From the NCBI GenBank assembly GCA_030403585.1, contig JAUEPE010000029.1, positions 1-64,000 on the forward strand: a DNA stretch of 64,000 nucleotides, given 5' to 3'. The DNA is from Frankia sp. RB7. GTDB taxonomy: Bacteria > Pseudomonadota > Alphaproteobacteria > Rhizobiales > Xanthobacteraceae. This document shows, one piece after another, positions 10,678 to 18,893 of this stretch; position 1 is the first letter of the stretch; each line of letters begins with the position of its first letter. The notes below the pieces were generated by a model. It saw nothing but the letters and a program-made list of their open reading frames with translations, was not told the origin of the DNA and did no database searches. The position numbers and the translations under genes were made by a program.

Positions 10678-10932
10678 ATGAGCACGCTCACCGTCACGGC
10701 AAAGGGGCAGGTTACGCTGCGGAAAGACCTCCTAGAGCACCTTGGTGTGCATCCCGGCGACAAGATTTCGATAGAGAAGCTTCCTGGGGGGCGAGTTGAG
10801 GTGAAGGCAGCCCAGCCCACCGGAAAGATTTCGGACGCCTTCGGCTTCCTGAAAGGAAAAACGAACGGTCGATCGCTGTCTATCGAAGAAATGAATGAGA
10901 TCATTGCTGACGGCTGGGCCGGCAAGCGATGA
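10678..10932 (+). CDS. AbrB/SpoVT-family antitoxin (VapB-like)
   Basis: 84 residues. The N-terminal half is a SpoVT/AbrB swapped-hairpin DNA-binding domain: 'TVTAKGQVTLRKDLLEHLGV' followed by 'GDKISIEKLPGGRVEVKA'. The C-terminal half (about 50-84) is a Lys/Glu-rich tail ending 'EEMNEIIADGWAGKR', the sort of segment that wraps the toxin active site. It overlaps the downstream PIN toxin gene by 4 bases (ATGA), the usual antitoxin-first order. It likely neutralises the toxin and represses the pair through the palindrome just upstream. Confidence 0.88.
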   Translation: MSTLTVTAKGQVTLRKDLLEHLGVHPGDKISIEKLPGGRVEVKAAQPTGKISDAFGFLKGKTNGRSLSIEEMNEIIADGWAGKR

Positions 10933-11333
10933 AGATAACAGCCGACACCAACGTCCTGATACGTGTTCTGGTGGGGGATAACGCCGAACAGAGCAAGGCG
11001 GCGGAAGCCGTTCTCAAGAAGGCTGACGTCGTCGCCATCTCGATCTCCGCATTGTGCGAATTGGTCTGGGTCCTCTCGCGAGGCTACCGAACTTCCGCTG
11101 CGAATATCGCGGCTTCGATCCGGCACTTGATCAGTGCCTCCAATGCGGTCGTCGACCGGCCGGCAGCCGAGGCAGGATTGGCGCTCCTCGATGCCGGGGG
11201 CGATTTCGCCGACGGCGTCATCGCCCACGAAGGCAACTGGCTTGGAGCCGATACCTTCGTGTCCTTCGACAAGAAGGCCGTGAAACTGATTGAGGCAAGC
11301 GGCGGATCGGCGCGGCTGGCCGGCACCACATGA
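10929..11333 (+). CDS. PIN-domain toxin (VapC-like ribonuclease)
   Basis: 134 residues, the usual PIN toxin length. The acidic residues expected to hold the Mg/Mn ions are present: Asp6 (ITADTNVL), Glu44 (ALCELVW), Asp92/Asp95 (GGDFADGVIA) and Asp114 (FVSFDKKAV). By family knowledge it is a ribonuclease toxin that is inactive while bound by its antitoxin. The gene appears intact. Its start overlaps the antitoxin stop. Confidence 0.88.
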   Translation: MKITADTNVLIRVLVGDNAEQSKAAEAVLKKADVVAISISALCELVWVLSRGYRTSAANIAASIRHLISASNAVVDRPAAEAGLALLDAGGDFADGVIAHEGNWLGADTFVSFDKKAVKLIEASGGSARLAGTT

Positions 11334-11392
11334 CGCCAGGATAATTCGTAGATACACTCAGCAGATCGTCGATGAGCGGCGGACGGTTCTGC

Positions 11393-12208
11393 ATGTTTCG
11401 ACCATTGCTGACGGCTTTTGCATTTCTCGGCTGGCTGGCTGCACCTGCCCTCGCCCAGCAGCCGCCTCAACGCAGCGAATGCCTGGCGATGGCGAACGCC
11501 GCGCCCCGCGCCATGCCGGCCGCATTCCGGCAGGCGGCCGCCGCGGCCGAGGTCGAGATCACCTATGCCGGCCACTCCACCTATTTCATCGACACCCCGG
11601 GCGGGGTGCGCATCGCGACCGATTATAGCGGCGCCTATCAGGTCGGCCGGCTGCCTGACGTCGTCACCATGAACCGGGCCCACAGCACCCACTATTCTCT
11701 CAATCCCGACAAGCGCATTCCCCACGTGCTGCATGGCTGGGGCGAGGACGGCAAGCCGGCCATCATTTCGGAACGCTTCGGCGACACCCTGATCCGCAAC
11801 GTCACGACCGACATCCGCCGCTATTTCGGCGACGATTCCGGCGCGGACATGATCCGCGACGGCAATTCGATCTTCATCTTCGAGGTCGCAGGCCTCTGCA
11901 TCGGCCATCTCGGTCATCTCCATCACAAGCTCGACGACAGCCATTTTGCCCAGATCGGGCGGCTCGATATCGTGATGGTGCCGATCGACGGCACCTACAC
12001 CATGTCGCTCGACGGCGTCTCGGAGATCACCAAGCGCCTGCGTGCCTCCGTGGTGCTGCCGATGCACCGCTTCGCCACACCGCTCGACGAATTCATGCGC
12101 CTGATCGGGCAACAGTTCGAGATCGATCGGCGTACCGAGCGCTCGTTGCGGATATCGCGGGATACGCTGCCGACGACGCCGACAGTGATCATCCTCGACG
12201 GGGTCTGA
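11393..12208 (+). CDS. Exported MBL-fold (UlaG-like) metallohydrolase
   Basis: 271 residues from the chosen start. It begins with a signal peptide (FRPLLTAFAFLGWLAAPALAQ), so it is predicted periplasmic; a longer frame starts at 11372 but would put hydrophilic residues ahead of the signal. The domain has the MBL-fold elements 'YAGHSTYFIDTPGGVRIATD' and 'NRAHSTHYSL' (in place of HxHxDH), 'IGHLGHLHH', and a final 'VVLPMHRF' His. The degenerate metal motif resembles UlaG-like or RNase Z-like relatives rather than beta-lactamases. Function unknown. Confidence 0.72.
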   Translation: MFRPLLTAFAFLGWLAAPALAQQPPQRSECLAMANAAPRAMPAAFRQAAAAAEVEITYAGHSTYFIDTPGGVRIATDYSGAYQVGRLPDVVTMNRAHSTHYSLNPDKRIPHVLHGWGEDGKPAIISERFGDTLIRNVTTDIRRYFGDDSGADMIRDGNSIFIFEVAGLCIGHLGHLHHKLDDSHFAQIGRLDIVMVPIDGTYTMSLDGVSEITKRLRASVVLPMHRFATPLDEFMRLIGQQFEIDRRTERSLRISRDTLPTTPTVIILDGV

Positions 12209-12273
12209 CGCGCAATTTTCTCCAAGTCGGCTGTCGGGCAATCGTGCTGATCTCCAGACAACAGGAGATTGAC

Positions 12274-12795
12274 ATGACCGACTTTGCGAGATTGTTGCAC
12301 GCGGACGGACCCAACCCCGAGCACGCGGCGGCGCTTCAGCTCTATGGCCGCTTCGTCGGTGATTGGGATGCGGAGATCACTGCCCACGGCGTTGACGGAA
12401 CCAACCACAGCGCACCCGGCGAAATCCATTTCGGCTGGGTGCTTGAGGGCCGCGCCGTCCAAGACGTCTGGATCATTCCCCGCCCCGCGGGCAGGCCCGC
12501 CTTTCCGGTCGCCGGCAATTGGTACGGTACGACGCTACGGGTCTACGATCCCGCCATTTCCGCGTGGCGGATTTCCTGGTTCGATCCTGGGCGCTCGGTG
12601 TTCCGTCAGCAGATCGGTCGTCCGCGCGGTGAGGATATCGTGCAGGAAGGCACGACCGAAGCCGGCGAGCTCACGCGCTGGAGTTTCGTTGAAATCACAG
12701 ACGATTCCTTTCACTGGCTCGGTGAGGTCAAGCCCGCCACGGCCGCTGATTGGCGGCTGGTGGTCGATGTGAGGGCGACGCGGCACAAGACGTGA
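12274..12795 (+). CDS. Conserved hypothetical protein, DUF1579-like
   Basis: 173 residues from the ATG at 12274, which has AGGAG seven bases upstream; the longer frame (12244) lacks one. No signal peptide or membrane segment. The sequence has the pattern of small lipocalin-like DUF1579/heme-binding-like barrels: 'LYGRFVGDWDAEI' near the N-terminus, then alternating beta-strand patterns (GEIHFGWVLEGRAVQDVWIIP; TLRVYDPAISAWRISWFDPG). No catalytic residues can be named. Monocistronic as far as spacing shows. Confidence 0.65.
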   Translation: MTDFARLLHADGPNPEHAAALQLYGRFVGDWDAEITAHGVDGTNHSAPGEIHFGWVLEGRAVQDVWIIPRPAGRPAFPVAGNWYGTTLRVYDPAISAWRISWFDPGRSVFRQQIGRPRGEDIVQEGTTEAGELTRWSFVEITDDSFHWLGEVKPATAADWRLVVDVRATRHKT

Positions 12796-12961
12796 TGGAT
12801 TCTGAATAGGTGGCCGCGAATTCGGTGCAACCTCCCACGCAAGCGGGGGAGGGAGCGCACCTCCTCCGCCGCTGCCATGGTGCTCTGAGCAACACGCGCT
12901 GCCGCTCGCGGGGATGAGGTGTTAGGCTCCCACCATAAAAAGCATGAGGGAGCGAACGTCG

Positions 12962-14014
12962 ATGGCTGCAAGCGGTCTGCCCGCCAACACCAGCGGGCTA
13001 TTCGTCGATCCGCGCGAGGACTGGCTCGCGCAATATCAGGAAGAGATCATCGATCCCGCGCGGCCGATCGTCGATCCGCATCATCATCTCTGGAATCGCG
13101 GTCATCGCTATATGATCGAGGAGATGGCCGATGACATTGCCTCCGGCCACAATATCATCGCCACTGTCTATGTCGATTGCCGCTCGATGTACCGCGCGCA
13201 CGGGCCCGAGGCGTTCCGGCCCGTCGGCGAGGTCGAGTTCGCCAATGGCGTCGCGGCCATGAGCGCGAGCGGCGGATACGGCAAGGCCGCGATCTGCGCC
13301 GGCATTGTCAGCCACGCAAACCTTCTGCTCGGCGACGCCGCCAAGCCGGTGCTTGAGGCGGAGATCGCCGCCGGCAACGGCCGCTTCCGCGGCATCCGGC
13401 ATTCATCCGCCTGGGATGAGGACCCCGTTGTCGCCGGGATGTACGCCAACAGACCGAAAGGATTGTTGCAGGATCCGGCCTTCCGCAAGGGCTTCGCTTG
13501 CCTTGCGCACCTGAATCTCAGCTTCGATGCCTGGCTGTTTCATCCGCAGATCGGCGAACTGACCGAGCTCGCGCGCGCCTTTCCCGACACCAGGATCGTG
13601 CTCGACCATTGCGGCGGCCCGGCCGGGGTCGGCCGCTTCGCCGGACGGCGCGAGGAGGTATTTCCGCAGTGGCGCGCGTCGATCCAGGAGATCGCGAAAT
13701 GCGAGAACGTGGTGGTGAAGCTCGGCGGGCTCGCGATGTGCCTGCTCGGCTACGACTTCCATCTGCGCGCCGAGCCGCCGTCATCCGAGGAGCTTGCCGC
13801 GGCGTGGAAGCCTTATATCGAGACCTGCATCGAGGCGTTTGGGCCCAAGCGCGCGATGTTCGAAAGCAATTTCCCGCCGGACAAGGGCCAGTGCAGCTAC
13901 CAGGTGATCTTCAACGCCTTCAAGCGCATCGTGGCGCCGTTGACCGACGACGAGAAGACAGCCCTGTTCTCGCAGACCGCGACTGATGTCTACCGGCTTG
14001 AACTGCCGTCATGA
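12962..14014 (+). CDS. Amidohydrolase-2 family TIM-barrel hydrolase
   Basis: 350 residues from the start at 12962, which follows GAGGGAG; an in-frame ATG at 12944 overlaps that ribosome site. The metal-binding motif 'IVDPHHHLWN' lies at the start of the first strand, 'VLDHCGGPAG' is the later His strand and 'AMFESNFPPDK' the usual C-terminal Asp/Asn region of PF04909 enzymes (amidohydrolases, decarboxylases, lactonases such as 2-pyrone-4,6-dicarboxylate lactonase). The substrate is unknown; an aromatic-catabolic or lactone substrate would fit the family. Confidence 0.82.
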   Translation: MAASGLPANTSGLFVDPREDWLAQYQEEIIDPARPIVDPHHHLWNRGHRYMIEEMADDIASGHNIIATVYVDCRSMYRAHGPEAFRPVGEVEFANGVAAMSASGGYGKAAICAGIVSHANLLLGDAAKPVLEAEIAAGNGRFRGIRHSSAWDEDPVVAGMYANRPKGLLQDPAFRKGFACLAHLNLSFDAWLFHPQIGELTELARAFPDTRIVLDHCGGPAGVGRFAGRREEVFPQWRASIQEIAKCENVVVKLGGLAMCLLGYDFHLRAEPPSSEELAAAWKPYIETCIEAFGPKRAMFESNFPPDKGQCSYQVIFNAFKRIVAPLTDDEKTALFSQTATDVYRLELPS

Positions 14015-14018
14015 CGCG

Positions 14019-14052
14019 AAAGAGGGGCCGGGATGTTGGTCCCGCCCCCTCT
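14019..14052. terminator. Hairpin between convergent amidohydrolase and cupin genes
   Basis: AGAGGGG-CCGGGA and TCCCG-CCCCCTCT form a near-perfect stem with a short loop right after the amidohydrolase stop. The convergent cupin gene ends at 14089. There is no long T-run, so the terminator role is probable rather than certain. Confidence 0.45.
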
Positions 14053-14088
14053 TCCGTCGTGGCCGCTGGGAAGCGTTTTTGAAGAGGA

Positions 14089-14544
14089 TTAGCCGGCACC
14101 CATCAGGGTCGCGGGACGGCGCTCGCCGGGCGAGAGGACCATCCGCTTCAGCTTGTTGACGACGCGGATCATGAAGCCGATCACGGCCGGGTTGGTCTTG
14201 CGGCAGAAGGCGATCTTCTTGACGTGGCCTTCGACATGCCATTTGGCATGAGCGCCGTCGCGGAAGAAGATGACGTCGCCGGCGCCGTAGCGCTTCGGTG
14301 CCATGCCGTCGCTTTCGAGCACGATCGATCCTTCCAGGATCATGATCGTCTCGTCGAAATCATAGTACCAGTTGAAGCGCCCCTCGGTGCATGACCAGAT
14401 GATAGTCGAGGAGGTGCCGTCCGAGCTGGTCGAGAGGATGTGCGAGCGCGAGACCGGGTTGCCCTCGATGATCCAGGCGGGCTCGATCGGCCGCAGCTCC
14501 AGATCCACGTTGCAACTACCGATTTCAATCAATGCCCGCGACAT
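14089..14544 (-). CDS. Cupin-domain protein
   Basis: 151 residues from the ATG at 14544 (MSRALIEIGSCNVDLEL). A single cupin barrel: 'WYYDFDETIMILEGSIVLES' carries the first motif with an acid in place of one His, and 'GDVIFFRDGAHAKWHVEGHV' the second with two His. This resembles DUF861/(S)-ureidoglycine-type small cupins, and it could bind a metal through the His/Glu set. The tail (about 125-151) is basic. It is convergent with the amidohydrolase and alone on its strand. Catalytic or sensory role unknown. Confidence 0.72.
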   Translation of the reverse strand: MSRALIEIGSCNVDLELRPIEPAWIIEGNPVSRSHILSTSSDGTSSTIIWSCTEGRFNWYYDFDETIMILEGSIVLESDGMAPKRYGAGDVIFFRDGAHAKWHVEGHVKKIAFCRKTNPAVIGFMIRVVNKLKRMVLSPGERRPATLMGAG

Positions 14545-14781
14545 CTGCTTCCCCAGAAGGTACAATATGATTAACCGGGCTTAATCCCGGATTGTTTCGA
14601 AAGATGCTGGGAACGCTAGTGGCCGGTTTTTAATTCTTCCTTACGCAGGCCCCGACAATCAGCCGCAAGTTGCAGGTGCGAAGCGGCTAACCTCGGGATT
14701 TCCCTGCAAATTCGCGCACATGAACCCATCTTTTCCCGGGTGCGACAAAATGCGCGGAACGACCTAGAAGGAGCCTCATCG

Positions 14782-15336
14782 ATGCCCCTGACCCCGGAGA
14801 ATCTGACAGCCCAAGGCGAGGTCGTCGCCTGGCTCGGCAGCCTCGATGTATCGTTCGCGCCGGACGAGGAGCCCTGGTTCACGATCGACGGCGTCGAAAA
14901 CCCCCGGCAGATCGGCAGTGACGGCTCAGGCGGCGCCTTCGTGCTGTTGCCGTCGCAAAATGTGCTCTACGTCTCGTCGGAGGGGCGCGCCGGCGTTATC
15001 GCCGAGAGCTTCGAGGCGTTCATCCAGCTCGTCATCGCCCGCCCCTATTGGCTCGACATCCTCAAATTCTCCGCCGGCGGCGATCTCCAGGAGATGCGGC
15101 GCGCCGCAGATGCGCTGGAGGCGACGCTCGACGACGAGGACGACATCAACGAGGCGAGAGAGGAAATCCGCATCCGCCTCGACCTGCCGGAGGCGGACGA
15201 TCCAGTCGGCGCGCTCTACGAGGCGGTCGCGGCGTCCGACGCGATCGTGCGGGCCACCGATGGCAGCCCGTTCACGACGCTGTTCAACCGCTTCGGCATC
15301 GACAACAACCCGATGCTGCGCAACGCGGCGGCGTGA
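14782..15336 (+). CDS. Conserved hypothetical protein
   Basis: 184 residues from the ATG at 14782, chosen because AAGGAG sits eight bases upstream. Soluble and very acidic, with no signal peptide. 'GEVVAWLGSLDVSFAPDEEPWFTIDG' starts it, and a run of Asp/Glu (LEATLDDEDDINEAREEIRI) occupies about 110-135. The pattern is reminiscent of SUKH/SMI1-like immunity proteins, but I cannot confirm that, and no toxin gene is adjacent. It converges on the M29 aminopeptidase gene with 9 bases between the stops. Confidence 0.55.
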   Translation: MPLTPENLTAQGEVVAWLGSLDVSFAPDEEPWFTIDGVENPRQIGSDGSGGAFVLLPSQNVLYVSSEGRAGVIAESFEAFIQLVIARPYWLDILKFSAGGDLQEMRRAADALEATLDDEDDINEAREEIRIRLDLPEADDPVGALYEAVAASDAIVRATDGSPFTTLFNRFGIDNNPMLRNAAA

Positions 15337-15345
15337 GCGGAAGTT

Positions 15346-16602
15346 TTACTTCGCCCACTCGCCCTTGCGGAACACCGGGACCTTGCTGCCGTCGGCCAGG
15401 ATACCGTCGATGTCGGTTTCGGCCGAGCCGATCATCCAATCGATATGGATCAGGCTCTGGTTGCCGCCTTGGGCTGCAATCTGCTGCGGCGTGAGCTGCG
15501 CCCCGTTGATGAAGCATTTCGAATAGCACTGGCCGAGCGCGATGTGGGATGCTGCGTTCTCGTCGAACAGCGTGTTGTAGAACAACAACCCGCTCTGCGA
15601 GATCGGCGAGGAATGCGGCACCAATGCCACTTCGCCTAGCCGGCGTGCGCCCTCGTCGGTGTCGAGCACCTTGTTCAGTACCTCCGCGCCGCGCGAGGCC
15701 TTGGCATCGACGATCCTGCCATCCTCGAAGCGCACCGCGATGTTGTCGATCAGCGTGCCCTGGTAGGACAGCGGCTTCGAGCTCACGACATGGCCATAGA
15801 CCCGCCGGCAATGCGGCGTGGTGAAGACCTCTTCGGTCGGGATGTTGGCGTTGCAGCTGATGCCGTTCTTGGCGATCGAGGCGCCGCCCTCCCATTCATG
15901 GCCGTCAGCGAGCCCGATGGTGAGGTCGGTGCCGGGCCCCGAATATTGCAGCGCGCGGAAACGCTGGCCGTTGAGCCAGTTGGTGCGCTCGCGCAGCACC
16001 GCATTGTGGCTCGCCCAATTGGCCGTGGCGTCCTCACGATCGACGCGGGACGCCGCAAAGATCGCGTCCGCAAGCTTGCCGACCGCGACCTCTTCGGAGT
16101 CGTCCGGAAAGACCTGCTTCGCCCAGGACGGGCTCGGATAGGCAATGATGTTCCAGTTGGTGTCGAAATTGACGATCTTTTCCAGCGCCGGCTGATAGGC
16201 AATGGAATTGGCCTTGCTGGCGCGCGCGACCTTGGAAGCATCTTCGCCCGACAGCAGCATCGGATTGTCGCCGACGATCGCGAGCCGCGCGGTGTTGTTC
16301 GAAAACGCCTTCGCCATGCCCTCGTAGAGCCAATTGGCGGCACGATCAAAGCTGTTGTCGTGGCCGTGGCGATAGCGCGCCAGCGTCATCTCCTCGTCGG
16401 AGAGGATCGGCGTTACGATGCCGGCGCCCGCCTTGTAGGCATGCGCTGCGATCCGCCGCACCAGCGGCAAAGCGATCGCCGGCGCCGTCAAGAGAAGATC
16501 CTGTCCCGGCCGCAAGCCCAGTCCCACCTTCACCGCCACCTCGGCCAAGCGGTCGAGTTTCACGGGATCGATGGGAGTGGCGGAATTGCGGTGATCGGTC
16601 AT
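15346..16602 (-). CDS. M29-family aminopeptidase
   Basis: 418 residues, normal length for thermophilic-type metallo-aminopeptidases (AmpS/AmpT/PepS). 'NIPTEEVFTTPHCRRVYG' holds two of the metal-binding acids, and 'GEVALVPHSSPIS', 'NTLFDENAASHIALGQ' and 'IHIDWMIGS' hold the remaining His, Glu and Asp ligands. It would remove N-terminal residues from peptides in the cytosol; no signal peptide is seen. The gene is transcribed alone on the minus strand. Confidence 0.88.
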   Translation of the reverse strand: MTDHRNSATPIDPVKLDRLAEVAVKVGLGLRPGQDLLLTAPAIALPLVRRIAAHAYKAGAGIVTPILSDEEMTLARYRHGHDNSFDRAANWLYEGMAKAFSNNTARLAIVGDNPMLLSGEDASKVARASKANSIAYQPALEKIVNFDTNWNIIAYPSPSWAKQVFPDDSEEVAVGKLADAIFAASRVDREDATANWASHNAVLRERTNWLNGQRFRALQYSGPGTDLTIGLADGHEWEGGASIAKNGISCNANIPTEEVFTTPHCRRVYGHVVSSKPLSYQGTLIDNIAVRFEDGRIVDAKASRGAEVLNKVLDTDEGARRLGEVALVPHSSPISQSGLLFYNTLFDENAASHIALGQCYSKCFINGAQLTPQQIAAQGGNQSLIHIDWMIGSAETDIDGILADGSKVPVFRKGEWAK

Positions 16603-16714
16603 ACCGGGTCCTCTGTCGGAATCTCTCGTTCAATCTAAGTCTAGCATCACGAGACACAAGTGCGCGAGCGTCCTGCGAACAGTGAAAGATACGGAGTTTC
16701 ACGCAGTTTGGTTT

Positions 16715-18076
16715 TCAACGCGTTGCCGATTTCAGCACCCGGTCGACCATATCGGGCGCAAGACCGAGGTAATTTTTCGGTGAAGTGAGGGCCTCGATGG
16801 CTGCGCGATCGATTTGAGCCGCGACGCGCGGATCGGCCGACAGCGCGTCGGCAAGGCTGATGCCCTTCTCGTTGGCGAGCCGGCAGGCGTCGTAGACCAA
16901 ATCATGCGCATCCTGCCGGCCGATCTGCGGCGCGAGCCCCATCATGACCGCTTCGGCCACAATCAGACCCCGACTAAGGGCGAGGTTGTCGTTCATCTTC
17001 GCCTCGTCCACGATGAGGCCGGCGAGCGCGAACTTCGCCTGATGAAGCGCGCCCGCGGCCAGCACGAAACTTTCGGGGATCGCCATCCATTCGGCGTGCC
17101 ACGGTCCGGTAGCACGCTCGAAATCCTGCACCATGGCATCCAACATCAGGCCTGCGTGCTGGCGCACCGCCTTGCTTGCTGCGAGCATCAGCTCCGATGA
17201 GATCGGGTTGCGCTTCTGCGGCATGGTCGAGGAGGCGCCGCGCCCCTTGACGAAAGGCTCGTAGACCTCGGCGAATTCGGTCGAGGCCATGATCATGATG
17301 TCGAGCGCGATCTTGCCGAGCGAGCCGGTGACGAGCGCGAGGAAATTGACGGCTTCCGCAAAGCCGTCGCGCGCGACGTGCCAGGTCGAGACGGGAACGC
17401 CGAGCTTCAGCTCGGCGCAGAGCGCCTCCTGCACCTCGAACCCCTTGTCGCCGAGCGAGGCCAGCGTGCCGGCCGCACCAGCGAACTGGCCGACGAGAAC
17501 CCGCGGCTTCAACTGCTCAAGACGCTCGGCGTGGCGATCGAACATCGCGAGCCAGATCGCGGCCTTGTAGCCGAAGGTCACCGGCAGCGCCTGCTGGAGG
17601 TGGGTGCGGCCGGCCATCGGCGTATTACGATGACGCTTGGAGAGATCGGCGAGAATTTTTCGCAGCTCGGCGATATCGCGTCCGATGATATCGAGTCCCG
17701 CGCGCAATTGCAGCACCACGGCGGTGTCCATGATGTCCTGCGTGGTCGCGCCCCAATGCACGTAGCGGCCGGCCTCGCCGCATTGCTTCACCATCTGGTG
17801 CACCAGCGGCAGGATCGGATAGCCGACGAGGTCGGTTTCCTGTCGCAGCAGATCGAAGTCGAGCGCTGTGACATCGGTCCGCGCCGCGATCTGATCGGCC
17901 GCCTCTTGCGGGATCACGCCACATCGCGCCTCCGCTTTCGCCAGCGCCACCTCGATTTCGGCGTAGCGCGCAACGAGCGCGACGTCGGAAAAAACTTCGC
18001 GCATCGCAGGTGTGCCGAAGGCATCGCGAAACAGCATGGAATCGAGCACGGTGGTCGAGGCGTGAAAGGCGGGCAT
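16715..18076 (-). CDS. Fumarase/aspartase-superfamily lyase (adenylosuccinate lyase / PcaB-like)
   Basis: 453 residues. The superfamily signature 'GASSTMPQKRNPISSE' is complete (about 279-294), preceded by 'GRTHLQQALPVTFG' and 'HWGATTQDIMDTA', the three conserved regions forming the active site. The active-site Ser of the flexible loop is present. Sequence character (length, 'LVGYPILPLVHQM', 'GEAGRYVHWGATTQDIMD') fits the branch containing 3-carboxy-cis,cis-muconate cycloisomerase and related adenylosuccinate lyase-like enzymes. No other protocatechuate genes lie nearby, and the purine enzyme purB is normally elsewhere, so the exact reaction is open. Confidence 0.82.
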   Translation of the reverse strand: MPAFHASTTVLDSMLFRDAFGTPAMREVFSDVALVARYAEIEVALAKAEARCGVIPQEAADQIAARTDVTALDFDLLRQETDLVGYPILPLVHQMVKQCGEAGRYVHWGATTQDIMDTAVVLQLRAGLDIIGRDIAELRKILADLSKRHRNTPMAGRTHLQQALPVTFGYKAAIWLAMFDRHAERLEQLKPRVLVGQFAGAAGTLASLGDKGFEVQEALCAELKLGVPVSTWHVARDGFAEAVNFLALVTGSLGKIALDIMIMASTEFAEVYEPFVKGRGASSTMPQKRNPISSELMLAASKAVRQHAGLMLDAMVQDFERATGPWHAEWMAIPESFVLAAGALHQAKFALAGLIVDEAKMNDNLALSRGLIVAEAVMMGLAPQIGRQDAHDLVYDACRLANEKGISLADALSADPRVAAQIDRAAIEALTSPKNYLGLAPDMVDRVLKSATR

Positions 18077-18271
18077 GGGCGTTTCTTTATGGTTGGCGTT
18101 TGTGTGGAGGATAGCTTACGCGGGCGGTGGTGTTCGGCAATGGCCATTCACGATTTGCAATGACGGCGGTCGTGGGACCCCTTCCTGTCCAAATTTTAAT
18201 TCAGCGCGCCTCTCCACTTGCACTATCAATTTCGCGCGGCGCGAGAGCCGCCGCATGACGAGGAGAGCATA

Positions 18272-18673
18272 ATGTTGAAATCGTTTCGCTTCGTTGCTGG
18301 AGCTTGTCTGCTGGCGAGCCTGTCGGCCGCGACATCGACCACGGCATCGGCGGCGCCGATCGGACAGCCGCTGGCGATGACGCAGGCAGCGCCCAATCAG
18401 GTCGAACACGTGCGCTGGTACGGACGGCGCGGCTGGGGTGGCGGCGCGTTCGTCGGCGGGCTCGCAGCCGGCGCGATCCTCGGCGGCGCGGTCGCGGCGC
18501 CCTATTATTACGGCTCACCGTATTATTATGGGCCGGGCTATCCGCCGCCGCCCGCCGGATATGGACCGCCGCCCGAGGGCGACGTGCAATACTGCATGCA
18601 GCGCTACAAATCCTACAATCCGAATACGGGCATGTATCTTGGCAACGACGGCAGGCACCACCCCTGCCCGTGA
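18272..18673 (+). CDS. BA14K-family exported protein
   Basis: 133 residues from the ATG at 18272 with GAGGAG eight bases upstream. Signal peptide to about residue 29, then a Gly/Tyr/Pro-rich membrane-prone segment (GGAFVGGLAAGAILGGAVAAP; PYYYGSPYYYGPGYPPPP), then the family end 'YCMQRYKSYNPNTGMYLG' followed by a HPC terminus. That C-terminal motif defines BA14K proteins of Rhizobiales, first described as an immunoreactive Brucella protein with lectin-like activity. Monocistronic; a 13-bp hairpin follows its stop. Confidence 0.83.
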   Translation: MLKSFRFVAGACLLASLSAATSTTASAAPIGQPLAMTQAAPNQVEHVRWYGRRGWGGGAFVGGLAAGAILGGAVAAPYYYGSPYYYGPGYPPPPAGYGPPPEGDVQYCMQRYKSYNPNTGMYLGNDGRHHPCP

Positions 18674-18680
18674 TGCTCAG

Positions 18681-18713
18681 CCGCGGCATCCGGATATCGC
18701 CCGGATGCCGCGG
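18681..18713 (+). terminator. 13-bp perfect hairpin after the BA14K gene
   Basis: CCGCGGCATCCGG (18681-18693), 7-base loop, CCGGATGCCGCGG (18701-18713), starting 8 bases after the stop codon. A U-tract is absent, so it is a transcript-stabilising or terminator-like structure rather than a textbook intrinsic terminator. Confidence 0.5.
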
Positions 18714-18893
18714 CAATCCGGTCAAAGCTGTCACGTTCTAATTCAGGTTGTATTCCTCCGCGCGAATGGCATAGCAGCCATCCGGCAGGTACGGTGAACC
18801 GGACCGGCCTTCCGGCGGACTCACGGACTTCATGGCGAAATCGATTTTGATTTCATCATTGCCTGAAGTCGCTGTGAGGTCTGAGTTTTCGAC

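Noticed and set aside
12796..12961. CTCCC...GGGGGAGG sequence near 12833-12856 as another palindrome copy
   Set aside because: The arms are short and imperfect; too weak to list as a repeat.
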